Source of the DNA: Tenacibaculum caenipelagi
GTDB taxonomy: Bacteria > Bacteroidota > Bacteroidia > Flavobacteriales > Flavobacteriaceae
DNA length: 64,000 bases
Direction: 5' to 3'
Assembly: GCF_004363005.1 (NCBI RefSeq)
Contig: NZ_SNYH01000003.1
Coordinates: forward strand, 186,001-250,000
In this document: positions 18,400-26,861 of the stretch, piece after piece
Layout of the letters: each line of letters opens with the position of its first letter
How positions within the stretch are numbered: the stretch's first letter is position 1
The notes under the pieces: generated by a model
Database searches by the model: none
The model's input: only the letters and a program-made list of their open reading frames with translations
What the model was told of the DNA's origin: nothing
Position numbers and translations under genes: made by a program

Positions 18400-19530
18400 T
18401 TATAAACCTACTAAATCCAACGTCTTTTTACGTTGGATTTTTTTTGTTTCAGTTTCTATAAATTTATCCACGAAATAAATTTCTTTTGGAATTTCGTATT
18501 TAGAGAGTTTTTTTAGACTTTTCACTTCAGTTTTTAAAGACTTCTCGACTGCGCTCGAAGTAACACCTTCAACAATCAACACCAACTTCTCTCCTAGTCC
18601 TTTATCAGGAATACCTATAACAAAAAAACGGTTAGTAATAATTTTAGAGAGTTTTTCTTCTATTTTCTCTGGATGTAATTTAACTCCTCCTGAATTGATT
18701 ACATTATCGTAACGCCCTAACCATTCAAATTCGGTTTCAGAAACCAAATGAACTACATCATTTGTGACAATTCTTTCTGTTGATACTTTTGGCGCATCAA
18801 TCACTAAACAATTTCGACTGTCTTGAGAGAGTTGTATGTTAGGCAATGCCTTATAACATTCGTCATTACGAACAAATTTCATTTGTGAAGTAATCTCTTT
18901 ATCGACAGATTCCTTCATCATCCCTCCTCGCAATGACGTATAATTATTCAACTTTTTAACAGCAATATGTGTAATTGTTTCTGTCATTCCATAGGTAGCA
19001 AAAACTTGAGTAGGTAAATTCTGAATTTCATCTATCAAGTCGTTAGACACTACGCCGCCTCCAACAATCAGTTTTTTAACCTTATGCAAATCTTCTAACG
19101 AGTTTTGCAACTGTAAAGGTACCATTGCAGAAAAATCATAGACTTCTTTATCTGTTCCTTCTAATGGATTGGAAACAGCTTCTACTATATCTAGTCTCCA
19201 CCCCAATGTTAATGCACGGACTAACATCATTTTCCCTGCAATGTAATCGGTAGACAAACAAAGTAAAGCTTTAGTATTTTCTTTTAAATCGAAGAAAGCT
19301 CCTGTTGCCTTAGCAGAATTTACCATATGCTTTTTTTTTAGCGGAATTGGTTTAGGTTTTCCTGTAGAACCAGAAGTTTGCACTACCACAAAATCATCTG
19401 CATTAAACCAATCTGACAAAAAGGAAAAGACAGAACTACTAGTTGTTTTAGAAAAACTCAACAGTTCTTCTTCCGAAGTAAAAGAAACTCCGTTTAGTTG
19501 AAAATTTTTATGAAAAGTGAGATTTTTCAA
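18400..19530 (-). CDS. menE: o-Succinylbenzoate-CoA ligase
   Basis: The 376-residue protein activates o-succinylbenzoate with ATP and CoA in menaquinone synthesis. Seen are the P-loop VVQTSGSTGKPKPIPLKKKH, the A5 motif ATYGMTETITH, the GRYDNVINSGGVKLHPEKIE hinge, and the C-terminal lysine region KKIQRKKTLDLV. Between KKLNN and YKALPNI it carries about 28 extra residues (TSLRGGMMKESVDKEITSQM, then KFVRNDEC) encoded by the palindromic repeat at 18861-18938. A second short repeat lies near the C-terminus (18541-18560). menC and menA lie nearby on the same strand. Confidence 0.92.
   Translation of the reverse strand: MKNLTFHKNFQLNGVSFTSEEELLSFSKTTSSSVFSFLSDWFNADDFVVVQTSGSTGKPKPIPLKKKHMVNSAKATGAFFDLKENTKALLCLSTDYIAGKMMLVRALTLGWRLDIVEAVSNPLEGTDKEVYDFSAMVPLQLQNSLEDLHKVKKLIVGGGVVSNDLIDEIQNLPTQVFATYGMTETITHIAVKKLNNYTSLRGGMMKESVDKEITSQMKFVRNDECYKALPNIQLSQDSRNCLVIDAPKVSTERIVTNDVVHLVSETEFEWLGRYDNVINSGGVKLHPEKIEEKLSKIITNRFFVIGIPDKGLGEKLVLIVEGVTSSAVEKSLKTEVKSLKKLSKYEIPKEIYFVDKFIETETKKIQRKKTLDLVGL
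18541..18560. repeat. Short interspersed repeat inside menE
   Basis: CTTCTCGACTGCGCTCGAAG resembles a widespread bacterial intergenic repeat (TCGACTGCGCTCGAAGTGA type). It is GC-rich compared with its surroundings and lies in frame, encoding SSAVEKS near the C-terminal domain of MenE. Confidence 0.55.
18861..18938. repeat. Palindromic interspersed repeat inserted in frame in menE
   Basis: The 78-bp element has 11-bp ends CGTCATTACGA (18861-18871) and TCGCAATGACG (18928-18938), complementary except at one base. On the minus strand it starts CGTCATTGCGAGGAGGGA and continues GAAGGAATCTGTCG, the well-known 'CGTCATTGCGAGGA...GAAGCAATCTG' dispersed repeat of many bacterial genomes. It is usually intergenic; here it is read through and adds 26 codons to menE without a stop or frameshift. 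Confidence 0.75.
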
Positions 19531-19553
19531 TATAGCAAAATGATGTTTTATAG

Positions 19554-20498
19554 TTACTCTTCAGTAATTACTGGTTTTTCAATCCGCCCCAATAACTTTT
19601 CTTTCCAGTTTTTCCACCCATATTTTCTTGAAAACAATATCAACATCAACGGATATAATACCAATACTGGTAAAAACATCTCAACACCGACAGAAGGATC
19701 TGAAGTATCTACAAACAAAGCATCTGTTTGAAAAACAGTCCAATCAGTAGTTACTAAAAAAGCTGCCACTATATTGTTAATAGCATGCAACCCTAAAACT
19801 AACTCAGTACCTTCATCCATTAACGTTGTAATTCCAAAGAAAAAACCTGTTCCTATATAGAAAACCATAGAAACATACCCTAATTTCTCTACCTCTGGGT
19901 TTGCACCATGCAACAAACCAAATGCCACGGAAGTAATAATAAGTGGCATCCATCTATTTTTAAACCAAGTTCCTAAGCCTTGCATAAAATACCCTCTAAA
20001 CAATAATTCTTCAAAACTTGTTTGTATAGGTAAAAACAAGAATGATACAATTACCAACGTAAAAAACGGAATAGGTTTAAAATTCCATGTGTAATTTTCT
20101 GGAGAGAAAAAAATATCAGAAGCTACAATAGAAATAGACACCAATCCCCAAACTATGAACCCAAACCAAAAACGTTTCCAGTCTATTTTTTTTCTACTGG
20201 TTACAACTGTTTTTACAGCTCTCTTATGTATGTATTTTACCCCAAGTAATAAAGAAATCAACCCAAAAGCAAACATGATAACCATCAGAAATAGAAATAA
20301 ATTTTTATCAATTCCTAAAGTCATAAAACTATTCTCAGCTGCTCTTGAAAACTCAGCCATATTTTCTGAATACAAAACTGCAGTTACTGCTAACGGTATC
20401 GCGCCTATAAACTGCCATCCAAATAGAACTATAAAAATAACTACCAAGTATAAATACCACTGATTTTGCCCTTTATATGCTTGTTGTATAAAATTCAT
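19554..20498 (-). CDS. CPBP-family intramembrane metalloprotease
   Basis: The 314-residue protein has about eight hydrophobic segments and the CPBP (CAAX-like, Abi) motifs: SFEELLFRGYFMQGLG (EExxxR, motif 1), FGLLHGANPE (motif 2, histidine), and LGLHAINNIVAAF (motif 3, H-x3-N). These residues form the zinc site within the membrane. The family processes prenylated or other membrane proteins; its substrate in Bacteroidetes is unknown. It lies between menE and menC, 2 bp from menC, so it is co-transcribed with menaquinone genes. Confidence 0.88.
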   Translation of the reverse strand: MNFIQQAYKGQNQWYLYLVVIFIVLFGWQFIGAIPLAVTAVLYSENMAEFSRAAENSFMTLGIDKNLFLFLMVIMFAFGLISLLLGVKYIHKRAVKTVVTSRKKIDWKRFWFGFIVWGLVSISIVASDIFFSPENYTWNFKPIPFFTLVIVSFLFLPIQTSFEELLFRGYFMQGLGTWFKNRWMPLIITSVAFGLLHGANPEVEKLGYVSMVFYIGTGFFFGITTLMDEGTELVLGLHAINNIVAAFLVTTDWTVFQTDALFVDTSDPSVGVEMFLPVLVLYPLMLILFSRKYGWKNWKEKLLGRIEKPVITEE

Positions 20499-20500
20499 TG

Positions 20501-21538
20501 TTAAATATTAAAATACCAGGTTTTATTCTTGTTGTAACCTAAACTTCCATTCGAAACTTCTAACGGACTCTTAAAATTATTTGTAAATAAACTTCCCGTT
20601 CCTAACCCTTGAGGTAGTGGATTGTTTAGTGTGTACGTCCATTGTGCAATTGCATTCAATCCAATATTACTCTCTAAAGCTGAAGTTATCCAGTTTCCAG
20701 CTTGGTTATTAGACGCAATTTGAATCCATTCGTTACTTCCTTGAAAACCTCCTACCAAACTTGGTTTTAAAATAATGTATTGTGGTTGAATTGTAGCGAT
20801 ACATTTTTCTTTTTCTTCGGAAGAGAATATGCCAATTAATTCTTCGTCTAGAGCAATAGCTAATGGAGTTTTTTCACACAAACTTGCCATTTCTTGCCAC
20901 TGTCCTTGCTTTATAGGTTGCTCTATAGAATGTAAGTCTAACTCAGATAATCGTTGTAATTTTTCTAAAGCATTCTTTGGTAAAAATGCTCCGTTAGCAT
21001 CAACTCGAAGCTCTATTTCTTTAGCTGAAAATTCTTTTCGTATTGATTTTAATAATTCTATTTCTGTATCAAAATCAATCGCCCCAATCTTCATTTTTAT
21101 CGTGGTAAAACCTTGTTGCAGCTTATCTTTTATCTGCTGTTGCATAAAGGCTTTATCTCCCATCCAAATCAATCCATTGATTGAAATTTGCTGTTTTCCT
21201 TTGGTAAATTCTGAAGGAAATAATTCAAAAGGATTTTCATTTTCTAATGATAAAAAGGCTTGTTCTAACCCGAACTGAATTGATGGAAACTCAATAAGCT
21301 CTGGCAATAGTTTTTCTAAACCAAGAGTTATATTTTGACAAACCCACTGAAGTTTTTCTTCGTAACCCGGTCTGTCATCAGCACTTAACCCTCTGAATAA
21401 ACCACATTCTCCAAAGCCTTGTTTTCCTTCTTTTTCCAAAATTAAAAACCATGTTTCTTTAGTTCTTAAAATTCCTCGTGAAGTACCACTAGCTTGTTTA
21501 AAATTTAAAAAGTATTTATGGTAGGTTGCTTTTATCAA
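20501..21538 (-). CDS. menC: o-Succinylbenzoate synthase
   Basis: The 345-residue protein is of the enolase superfamily. The catalytic lysines are in TTIKMKIGAIDFD (about residue 147), metal ligands in LRVDANGAF and HSIEQPIKQGQW, followed by LALDEELIG and the second lysine in YIILKPSLVGGF. It makes o-succinylbenzoate by dehydration of SHCHC, one step before MenE. The sequence ITSALESNIGLNAIAQWTY matches the usual C-terminal part. Confidence 0.92.
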   Translation of the reverse strand: MIKATYHKYFLNFKQASGTSRGILRTKETWFLILEKEGKQGFGECGLFRGLSADDRPGYEEKLQWVCQNITLGLEKLLPELIEFPSIQFGLEQAFLSLENENPFELFPSEFTKGKQQISINGLIWMGDKAFMQQQIKDKLQQGFTTIKMKIGAIDFDTEIELLKSIRKEFSAKEIELRVDANGAFLPKNALEKLQRLSELDLHSIEQPIKQGQWQEMASLCEKTPLAIALDEELIGIFSSEEKEKCIATIQPQYIILKPSLVGGFQGSNEWIQIASNNQAGNWITSALESNIGLNAIAQWTYTLNNPLPQGLGTGSLFTNNFKSPLEVSNGSLGYNKNKTWYFNI

Positions 21539-21549
21539 TCTTTGTTTTT

Positions 21550-22068
21550 TTAGTTATGAGCTTCAGAAGCTTTTTTAAACTGTTCTAAATATTGTTGACT
21601 TATCCTTCTTGGTTTTCTTTTAAAATATGGCAACAAACAACTCATTATATACGATTCACTAGTACTTGTAGTCGTTTGTATTATTTTGGTACTATTACCT
21701 TCTGAAGAAAACACATAGTCATCTGTTTTTAGTATACTTTCAGCATCAAAATGAAATGTAATTCTTTTATTAGGATTATATGCTAGCACTTTTTCTGTCA
21801 TAGTAACTAATCTTCCTTGGTTTTCAACAACAACTTTATAAGTACTTCCTACTTTTTCAGGTTTCTCTTCAAGTGTCTCAATAGACTTCATTTCTGGCAT
21901 CCATTGCTTCATCAATTCAACATTTTGAAAATCAGCAAAAACCTCATTTACAGGTTTATTAATTTGTACTTCGTTAGTATATATTACTTCTTGTATTACT
22001 AATCCTGTTAAAAAAAACGTAAGGATTAGAGCAGTTATAATTCCTAAAATTATTTTAATGGTTTTCAT
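21550..22068 (-). CDS. SRPBCC-family (polyketide cyclase-like) protein
   Basis: A 172-residue protein with one N-terminal membrane helix (IILGIITALILTFFLTGLV) and a START/SRPBCC domain (VQINKPVNEVFADFQNVELM, KQWMPEMKSIE, RITFHFDAESILKTDDYVFS). The family binds hydrophobic ligands. The membrane anchor and the position beside menaquinone genes suggest a lipid or quinone context, which is inference. The end is basic (FKRKPRRISQQYLEQFKKAS). Confidence 0.8.
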   Translation of the reverse strand: MKTIKIILGIITALILTFFLTGLVIQEVIYTNEVQINKPVNEVFADFQNVELMKQWMPEMKSIETLEEKPEKVGSTYKVVVENQGRLVTMTEKVLAYNPNKRITFHFDAESILKTDDYVFSSEGNSTKIIQTTTSTSESYIMSCLLPYFKRKPRRISQQYLEQFKKASEAHN

Positions 22069-22094
22069 GCTATATCAACCTATAAGGTGTAAAA

Positions 22095-22772
22095 TTAAAT
22101 TGTTATCGTTTGCCCAATCTCTAATATTAGTAGTTCTTTTTTAGCTTGAGCAAATTTTTCTTTAGCTTCTTCAATATCAATTTCTATTGGTGGAAATGTA
22201 TTGAAATGACAGCCTATTATCTTATCGCAAATTACTAAATCACTAGCTATAATAGCATCATCTACTCCCATGGTAAAATTGTCTCCTAAAGGAAAAATGG
22301 ATGCTGTTAAATTCGTAGTCATCGGAATTAATTGCATATCCATTGTTACTGCAGTATCACCTGAAACATATAGTGCTTTTTCACCCGCTTTGATTACAAA
22401 TCCTCCTGGTTGTCCTCCGTATGTACCATCTGCAAAAGAAGAGGTATGAATAGCATTTACATATTTAGCAGAAAAGGTATCATTGGTATAAGTACCTCCA
22501 TGATTCATAGCGTGCCCTTTCAACCCTTTAGTCATATAATATGATACAATTTCGTAATTTGAAATAATTGTTGCATTAGTTCTTTCCGCAATACGTTCCA
22601 CATCTAATACATGATCTCGATGCGCATGCGTAAGTAAAATATAATCTGCTTGGATTACATCTATATTAATGTGAGATGCTTGAGGATTTTCTGAGATAAA
22701 AGGGTCTACTAACACGTACGTTCCACTAATTTCAACACCAAAACATGCGTGACCATAAAAAGTAATTTTCAT
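22095..22772 (-). CDS. Metal-dependent hydrolase, UPF0173 (metallo-beta-lactamase fold)
   Basis: The 225-residue protein has the UPF0173 opening MKITFYGHACFGVEISGTYV, the zinc motif LTHAHRDHVLDVERIAE (HxHxDH; the first two residues of the motif are HAH), a GDTAVTMDMQL aspartate motif, and a late GCHFNTFPPIE histidine. Family members hydrolyse so far undefined substrates. It is four bases from the DUF4349 gene upstream on the same strand. Confidence 0.88.
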   Translation of the reverse strand: MKITFYGHACFGVEISGTYVLVDPFISENPQASHINIDVIQADYILLTHAHRDHVLDVERIAERTNATIISNYEIVSYYMTKGLKGHAMNHGGTYTNDTFSAKYVNAIHTSSFADGTYGGQPGGFVIKAGEKALYVSGDTAVTMDMQLIPMTTNLTASIFPLGDNFTMGVDDAIIASDLVICDKIIGCHFNTFPPIEIDIEEAKEKFAQAKKELLILEIGQTITI

Positions 22773-22776
22773 GTAT

Positions 22777-23595
22777 TTATTCTTTTCGCTTAATTCGTTT
22801 TCTTATGAAAACAATTAATAAAACTATTAAAAGTATAAATGGCCAAATATTTACCAAACCTATAAAAAACCATTTAACATTATTTATTCCATTAGTAAAA
22901 GCATCTGCTATACGTCTTCCAAATGTTTTTGAATAAGCTTTACTTACTTCTTCTTTATAAAATCGAATTGTTAAGGTTGAAAAAGATACTTGATTTTGTA
23001 AGTACTTCAAACGTCCTTCCATAGATTCAATTTCAGACCTTACATTCGTTAACTCTCGTTCAACTTCTAAAATTTCTTTTACTGAACTTGCTTTTTTTAG
23101 TATTTCACTATACCGTTGCTCTAGTTCTTTTTTTACTTTTAAACGTGCTTGTACATCCAGAAATTGCTCTGTTACATCATTTACAGAAATATTCTTATTA
23201 TCAAATCTTTCTACTTTTGATGAAATTTCATTTAAAAAAGGATCAAAGTTTTCAGAAGGAATTCGAACAGTTAAATTAGACGTTATATTTTGGGAAGACT
23301 TGTACTCGTTATCAGCAGAAATATATCCGTTATATTTCTTTACTGCTTGCTCTATATGATTTCTTGTTTCTAATAAATCATCTGTTTCAAAAGAAATATC
23401 GCCTGTTTTAATAAGCTTTCTTTCAATTGTTACTTCTTTGTTGTCTGTTATATTTTCTGATGATTCTATAACTTCTTCAACAACGTCAAAATTTTTTGAA
23501 TTTTTGAGACTTGCATAAGAGTTGGTGTTTTCTCCTTTGTTATTACAACTAATTAGTAATAGAACTGTCCCGAAAAAAAATGAAATAATTCTCAT
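22777..23595 (-). CDS. DUF4349 lipoprotein
   Basis: The 272-residue precursor has a lipobox (IISFFFGTVLLLISCNNKG). The periplasmic part contains KLIKTGDISFETDDLLETRN, VRIPSENFDPFLNEI, ISVNDVTEQFLDVQARLKVK, a coiled-coil (EILEVERELTNVRSEIESME) and VSFSTLTIRFYKEE, all typical of DUF4349. A C-terminal membrane helix (WPFILLIVLLIVFIRKRIKR) spans the inner membrane. Function unknown. Confidence 0.88.
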   Translation of the reverse strand: MRIISFFFGTVLLLISCNNKGENTNSYASLKNSKNFDVVEEVIESSENITDNKEVTIERKLIKTGDISFETDDLLETRNHIEQAVKKYNGYISADNEYKSSQNITSNLTVRIPSENFDPFLNEISSKVERFDNKNISVNDVTEQFLDVQARLKVKKELEQRYSEILKKASSVKEILEVERELTNVRSEIESMEGRLKYLQNQVSFSTLTIRFYKEEVSKAYSKTFGRRIADAFTNGINNVKWFFIGLVNIWPFILLIVLLIVFIRKRIKRKE

Positions 23596-23617
23596 AGTGT
23601 TAAATTTTATCGGGAAG

Positions 23618-24568
23618 TTACAAAATTTGACCTAATCCGAATAAAATTGAAAAAAGAAAGGTGCTTAAGGCTACTTTTTTCAACTCTCCATCCAACAATA
23701 CTTCTTCCTTATTTTTATATACGAAAAGTAAGTGCTTTACCAAAGGAAGATAAGCGATTACGAATAAAAACTGGCTTGGTGATTGGTATTTAATTACTAC
23801 ATACAATAGTGCAAATACAAAAGATGCGCTAATTAAAAAATAATGGTACAATTTTGCTGATTCTGCACCCATTTTTACAACCAACGTATTTTTACCTGAC
23901 TTCGCATCATTCTCTCTATCACGCATATTATTTAAGTTTAGTACCGCTGTACTAAGCAGTCCAACTGTGATTGCTGGGAAAAAAATGACGAAATTTAACT
24001 GTTTTGTATATAAAAAATAAGTTCCTACTACTGAAAGCAAACCAAAAAACAAGAAAACAAAAACATCTCCAAATCCACTATAACCATAGGCTGATTTACC
24101 TACCGTATATTTTATAGCTGCTACAATAGAGGCTATTCCTAATCCAAAGAAAATAACAGAATATAAAAAGTTGTCTTTTCCAAAAGATATATATATAAGT
24201 AATAAAGCAATCATAAATGTAATTGCTCCCGTTACTATCATTGCTTTTTTCATTTGTATCGGGGTAATAGCTCCCGAAGCTACCATACGTGCTTCTCCTT
24301 CTCTTTGATTATCTGTACCTTTTACTCCATCTCCATAATCATTTGCAAAATTAGACAATACTTGAAAACCGATAGTGGTTAAGATTGCTAGCCAAAATAT
24401 TGAAGACTCTAAAACATTACCTTTTCCAACACTAATAGTTGTGTTAAAAAGTTCAGAAGAAACCTTAAAAAAAGACTCGTTTAATCCTAAAAATGCCCCG
24501 ACAATAATACCTGAAACAGACAATGGTAAGGTACGTAAGCGCGCTGCTTTTATGTAGTTTTTAATCAT
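23618..24568 (-). CDS. menA: 1,4-Dihydroxy-2-naphthoate polyprenyltransferase
   Basis: The true start is probably ATG 24568 (MIKNYIKAARLRTLPLSVSG), giving 316 residues. The in-frame ATG 24607 would add SFPRKRESY, which comes only from the palindromic repeat at 24583. UbiA-family features are NFANDYGDGVKGTDNQREGE (the DxxxD Mg-diphosphate site) and NLNNMRDRENDAKSGKNTLV (second site), with about nine membrane helices. It attaches the polyprenyl tail to DHNA in menaquinone synthesis, completing the men genes here. Confidence 0.92.
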   Translation of the reverse strand: MIKNYIKAARLRTLPLSVSGIIVGAFLGLNESFFKVSSELFNTTISVGKGNVLESSIFWLAILTTIGFQVLSNFANDYGDGVKGTDNQREGEARMVASGAITPIQMKKAMIVTGAITFMIALLLIYISFGKDNFLYSVIFFGLGIASIVAAIKYTVGKSAYGYSGFGDVFVFLFFGLLSVVGTYFLYTKQLNFVIFFPAITVGLLSTAVLNLNNMRDRENDAKSGKNTLVVKMGAESAKLYHYFLISASFVFALLYVVIKYQSPSQFLFVIAYLPLVKHLLFVYKNKEEVLLDGELKKVALSTFLFSILFGLGQIL

Positions 24569-24582
24569 TCTTAAAAAATAAG

Positions 24583-24602
24583 ATTCCCGCTTTCGCGGGA
24601 AT
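24583..24602. repeat. REP-like palindrome ATTCCCGC-TTTC-GCGGGAAT
   Basis: A perfect 8-bp inverted repeat, part of the widespread bacterial sequence 'GTCATTCCCGCGAAAGCGGGAATC'. It is GC-rich in an AT-rich context, between menA and the Fe-S protein gene upstream. A related palindrome lies at 32797-32814. Confidence 0.8.
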
Positions 24603-24625
24603 GACAATATTGATACTTTTTGTTA

Positions 24626-25405
24626 TTATAAATTATTTGCTTCTGCAATTAATTCTGCAATATCTTTTACTTCAATTTGTGCTTCTTTTTCTTTGAATTT
24701 TACACCATCAGTCATCATCGTATTACAATACGGACAACCAGTAGCAATAATTTGAGGGTTGGTTTCTAATGCATCTTCAGTTCTTAACACATTGATATCC
24801 TTATCTCCTTTTTCTGGCTCTTTAAACATTTGCGCTCCACCTGCTCCACAACACAACGCTGTTGATTTATGACGCTTCATCTCTGTCATTTTTACTCCCA
24901 AACGACGAATTAAATCACGTGGACTCTCATAAACTTCATTAGCACGTCCTAAATAACATGGATCGTGATAAGTTAAACGTTTACCTTTTAAGTTCTCATC
25001 TTCTACAGTTAAACGCCCTTCTTTTATTAATTTACTAATATACTGTGTATGGTGGTATACTTTATAATTCCCTCCTAACTCAGGATATTCATTTTTTAAG
25101 GTATTGAATGAGTGCGGGTCACAAGTAACAATCGTTTTTACTTCGTAAGCGTTTAAAACCTCTATATTAGTCATTGCTTGCATCTGAAATAAAAACTCGT
25201 TTCCGGCACGTTTTGCAGCATCACCCGTTGAACTTTCTTCAGTACCTAATACGGCAAAATCTACCTTAGCTTGTTGTAATATTTTTACAAATGCTCTTGT
25301 TATTTTTTTTGCTCTATCATCATAACTTCCTGCAGCTCCTACCCAAAACAACACTTCTGGTTGTTTTCCTTGAGCCATCATTTCTGCCATTGTTGGTACG
25401 TTCAT
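24626..25405 (-). CDS. (Fe-S)-binding oxidoreductase with two CCG domains
   Basis: The 259-residue protein has two cysteine-rich CCG domains: TCDPHSFNTLKNEYPELG with HDPCYLGRANEVYESPRDLI, and LCCGAGGAQMF with TGCPYCNTMMTDG. These bind unusual iron-sulphur clusters in heterodisulphide reductase B and GlpC/LutA-like proteins. The partner (Fe-S) membrane protein follows upstream at 25500, on the same strand, as in other Bacteroidetes. Together they should form a membrane electron-transfer complex with unknown substrate. Confidence 0.85.
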   Translation of the reverse strand: MNVPTMAEMMAQGKQPEVLFWVGAAGSYDDRAKKITRAFVKILQQAKVDFAVLGTEESSTGDAAKRAGNEFLFQMQAMTNIEVLNAYEVKTIVTCDPHSFNTLKNEYPELGGNYKVYHHTQYISKLIKEGRLTVEDENLKGKRLTYHDPCYLGRANEVYESPRDLIRRLGVKMTEMKRHKSTALCCGAGGAQMFKEPEKGDKDINVLRTEDALETNPQIIATGCPYCNTMMTDGVKFKEKEAQIEVKDIAELIAEANNL

Positions 25406-25499
25406 AATTCTTTATCGTTTAATTGTTGAACTGTTTTTGTATAAAACCTCTAACTTCTGAGGTTATGTTTTTAATTTTTGAAAATCGAATAATTAACAA

Positions 25500-26819
25500 C
25501 TATTCTTCGTCTTTCCAGTTTAATCTATCCATTTGACTATACTGCCATGGTGCTCCGTTGTTTTCAATATTGGTCATCATCATATTCAACTCTTGTGGAG
25601 CAGCAGATTCTTCCATTACTAAATAACGACGCATATCCATAATAATAGATAACGGATCAATACTTACAGGACACTCTTGTACACACGCGTTACAACTTGT
25701 GCATGCCCATAATTCTTCTGGAGTAATGTAATCATTTAATAACTGCTTACCATCATCTACAAACTCTCCTCCATTGGCATCTATATTTTTCCCTACTTCT
25801 TCTATACGATCACGTGTTTTCATCATAATAGCACGTGGAGACAATTCTTTTCCTGTAAGGTTGGCAGGACATGCCGATGTACAACGTCCACATTCTGTAC
25901 AAGTGTACGCATTCATTAATTGTACCCAGTTTAAATCGGTAACATCTGAGGCTCCAAATTTCTCTGGTTCTCCTTCCTCTGCTCCTTCTTCTGGCATAGC
26001 ATACGGATCAGCATCTGGATCCATCATCATTTTTACTTCTTTGGTTACTGCTGCTAAATTATTGAACTGCCCTTTTGGGTTTAGATTTGCAAAAAACGTA
26101 TTTGGAAACGCTAACAAAATGTGTAAGTGTTTTGAATAGTATAGGTAGTTTAAGAAAACTAAAATACCTACTATATGTAGCCACCAAGCTGTTTTTTCTA
26201 TTACGTGTAAAGCTTCTGGAGAAAATCCTTCAAACCAAGGTGCTATAATTTGAGAAATAACATTCCCTACTCCTGCCTCTTGAAAATGTATATCTGTAGC
26301 GTTCATTACTAAAAATAAAGACATCAATACCATTTCAAAATACAAAATGATGTTACCATCGTTCCTTGGCCAACCTTTCATTTCTTTGTTCCAAAAACGT
26401 TTTACCTTTTCAATGTTTCTACGGAACCAAAAAACAGTTACCGCTACTAACACTAAAAACGCTAATATTTCAAAACTACCAATTAAAAAGCCGTATAAAG
26501 CATCTCCTATAATTGGTTGAAAAACACGATGTGTACCGAACAACCCATCAATAACAATTTCTAATAATTCTATATTAATTAAAATGAAACCTACATACAC
26601 TATAATATGTAAAATTCCTGAAATTGGACGACGCACCATTTTGTATTGTCCTAAAGCTATTTTAGCCATGTTTTTCCAACGCTCAGGTTTTCTGTCATTT
26701 CTATCAATATCTTTTCCTAATTTAATGTTTCGTATCAATTTACGAACATTCATTACAAAATACCCGATACCTGCAATTAAAATAAGTGCAAAAAAGATGT
26801 TTGGTACGTATTTCTCCAT
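25500..26819 (-). CDS. Membrane (Fe-S)-binding oxidoreductase subunit
   Basis: The 439-residue protein has an N-terminal membrane part of about five helices (for example ISGILHIIVYVGFILINIEL and LIGSFEILAFLVLVAVTVFW), probably a NarI/HdrE-like haem b domain, and a C-terminal ferredoxin part with two 4Fe-4S motifs: CTECGRCTSACPANLTG (about 298) and CTSCNACVQECPVSIDP. It precedes the CCG protein, and the two match the D/E and B parts of heterodisulphide-reductase-like complexes. The electron donor and acceptor cannot be told from sequence; menaquinone is a reasonable guess. Confidence 0.85.
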   Translation of the reverse strand: MEKYVPNIFFALILIAGIGYFVMNVRKLIRNIKLGKDIDRNDRKPERWKNMAKIALGQYKMVRRPISGILHIIVYVGFILINIELLEIVIDGLFGTHRVFQPIIGDALYGFLIGSFEILAFLVLVAVTVFWFRRNIEKVKRFWNKEMKGWPRNDGNIILYFEMVLMSLFLVMNATDIHFQEAGVGNVISQIIAPWFEGFSPEALHVIEKTAWWLHIVGILVFLNYLYYSKHLHILLAFPNTFFANLNPKGQFNNLAAVTKEVKMMMDPDADPYAMPEEGAEEGEPEKFGASDVTDLNWVQLMNAYTCTECGRCTSACPANLTGKELSPRAIMMKTRDRIEEVGKNIDANGGEFVDDGKQLLNDYITPEELWACTSCNACVQECPVSIDPLSIIMDMRRYLVMEESAAPQELNMMMTNIENNGAPWQYSQMDRLNWKDEE

Positions 26820-26861
26820 CGTTCTTTAATTATTAAGTTTTGTTAGATTTATAAATATAAG

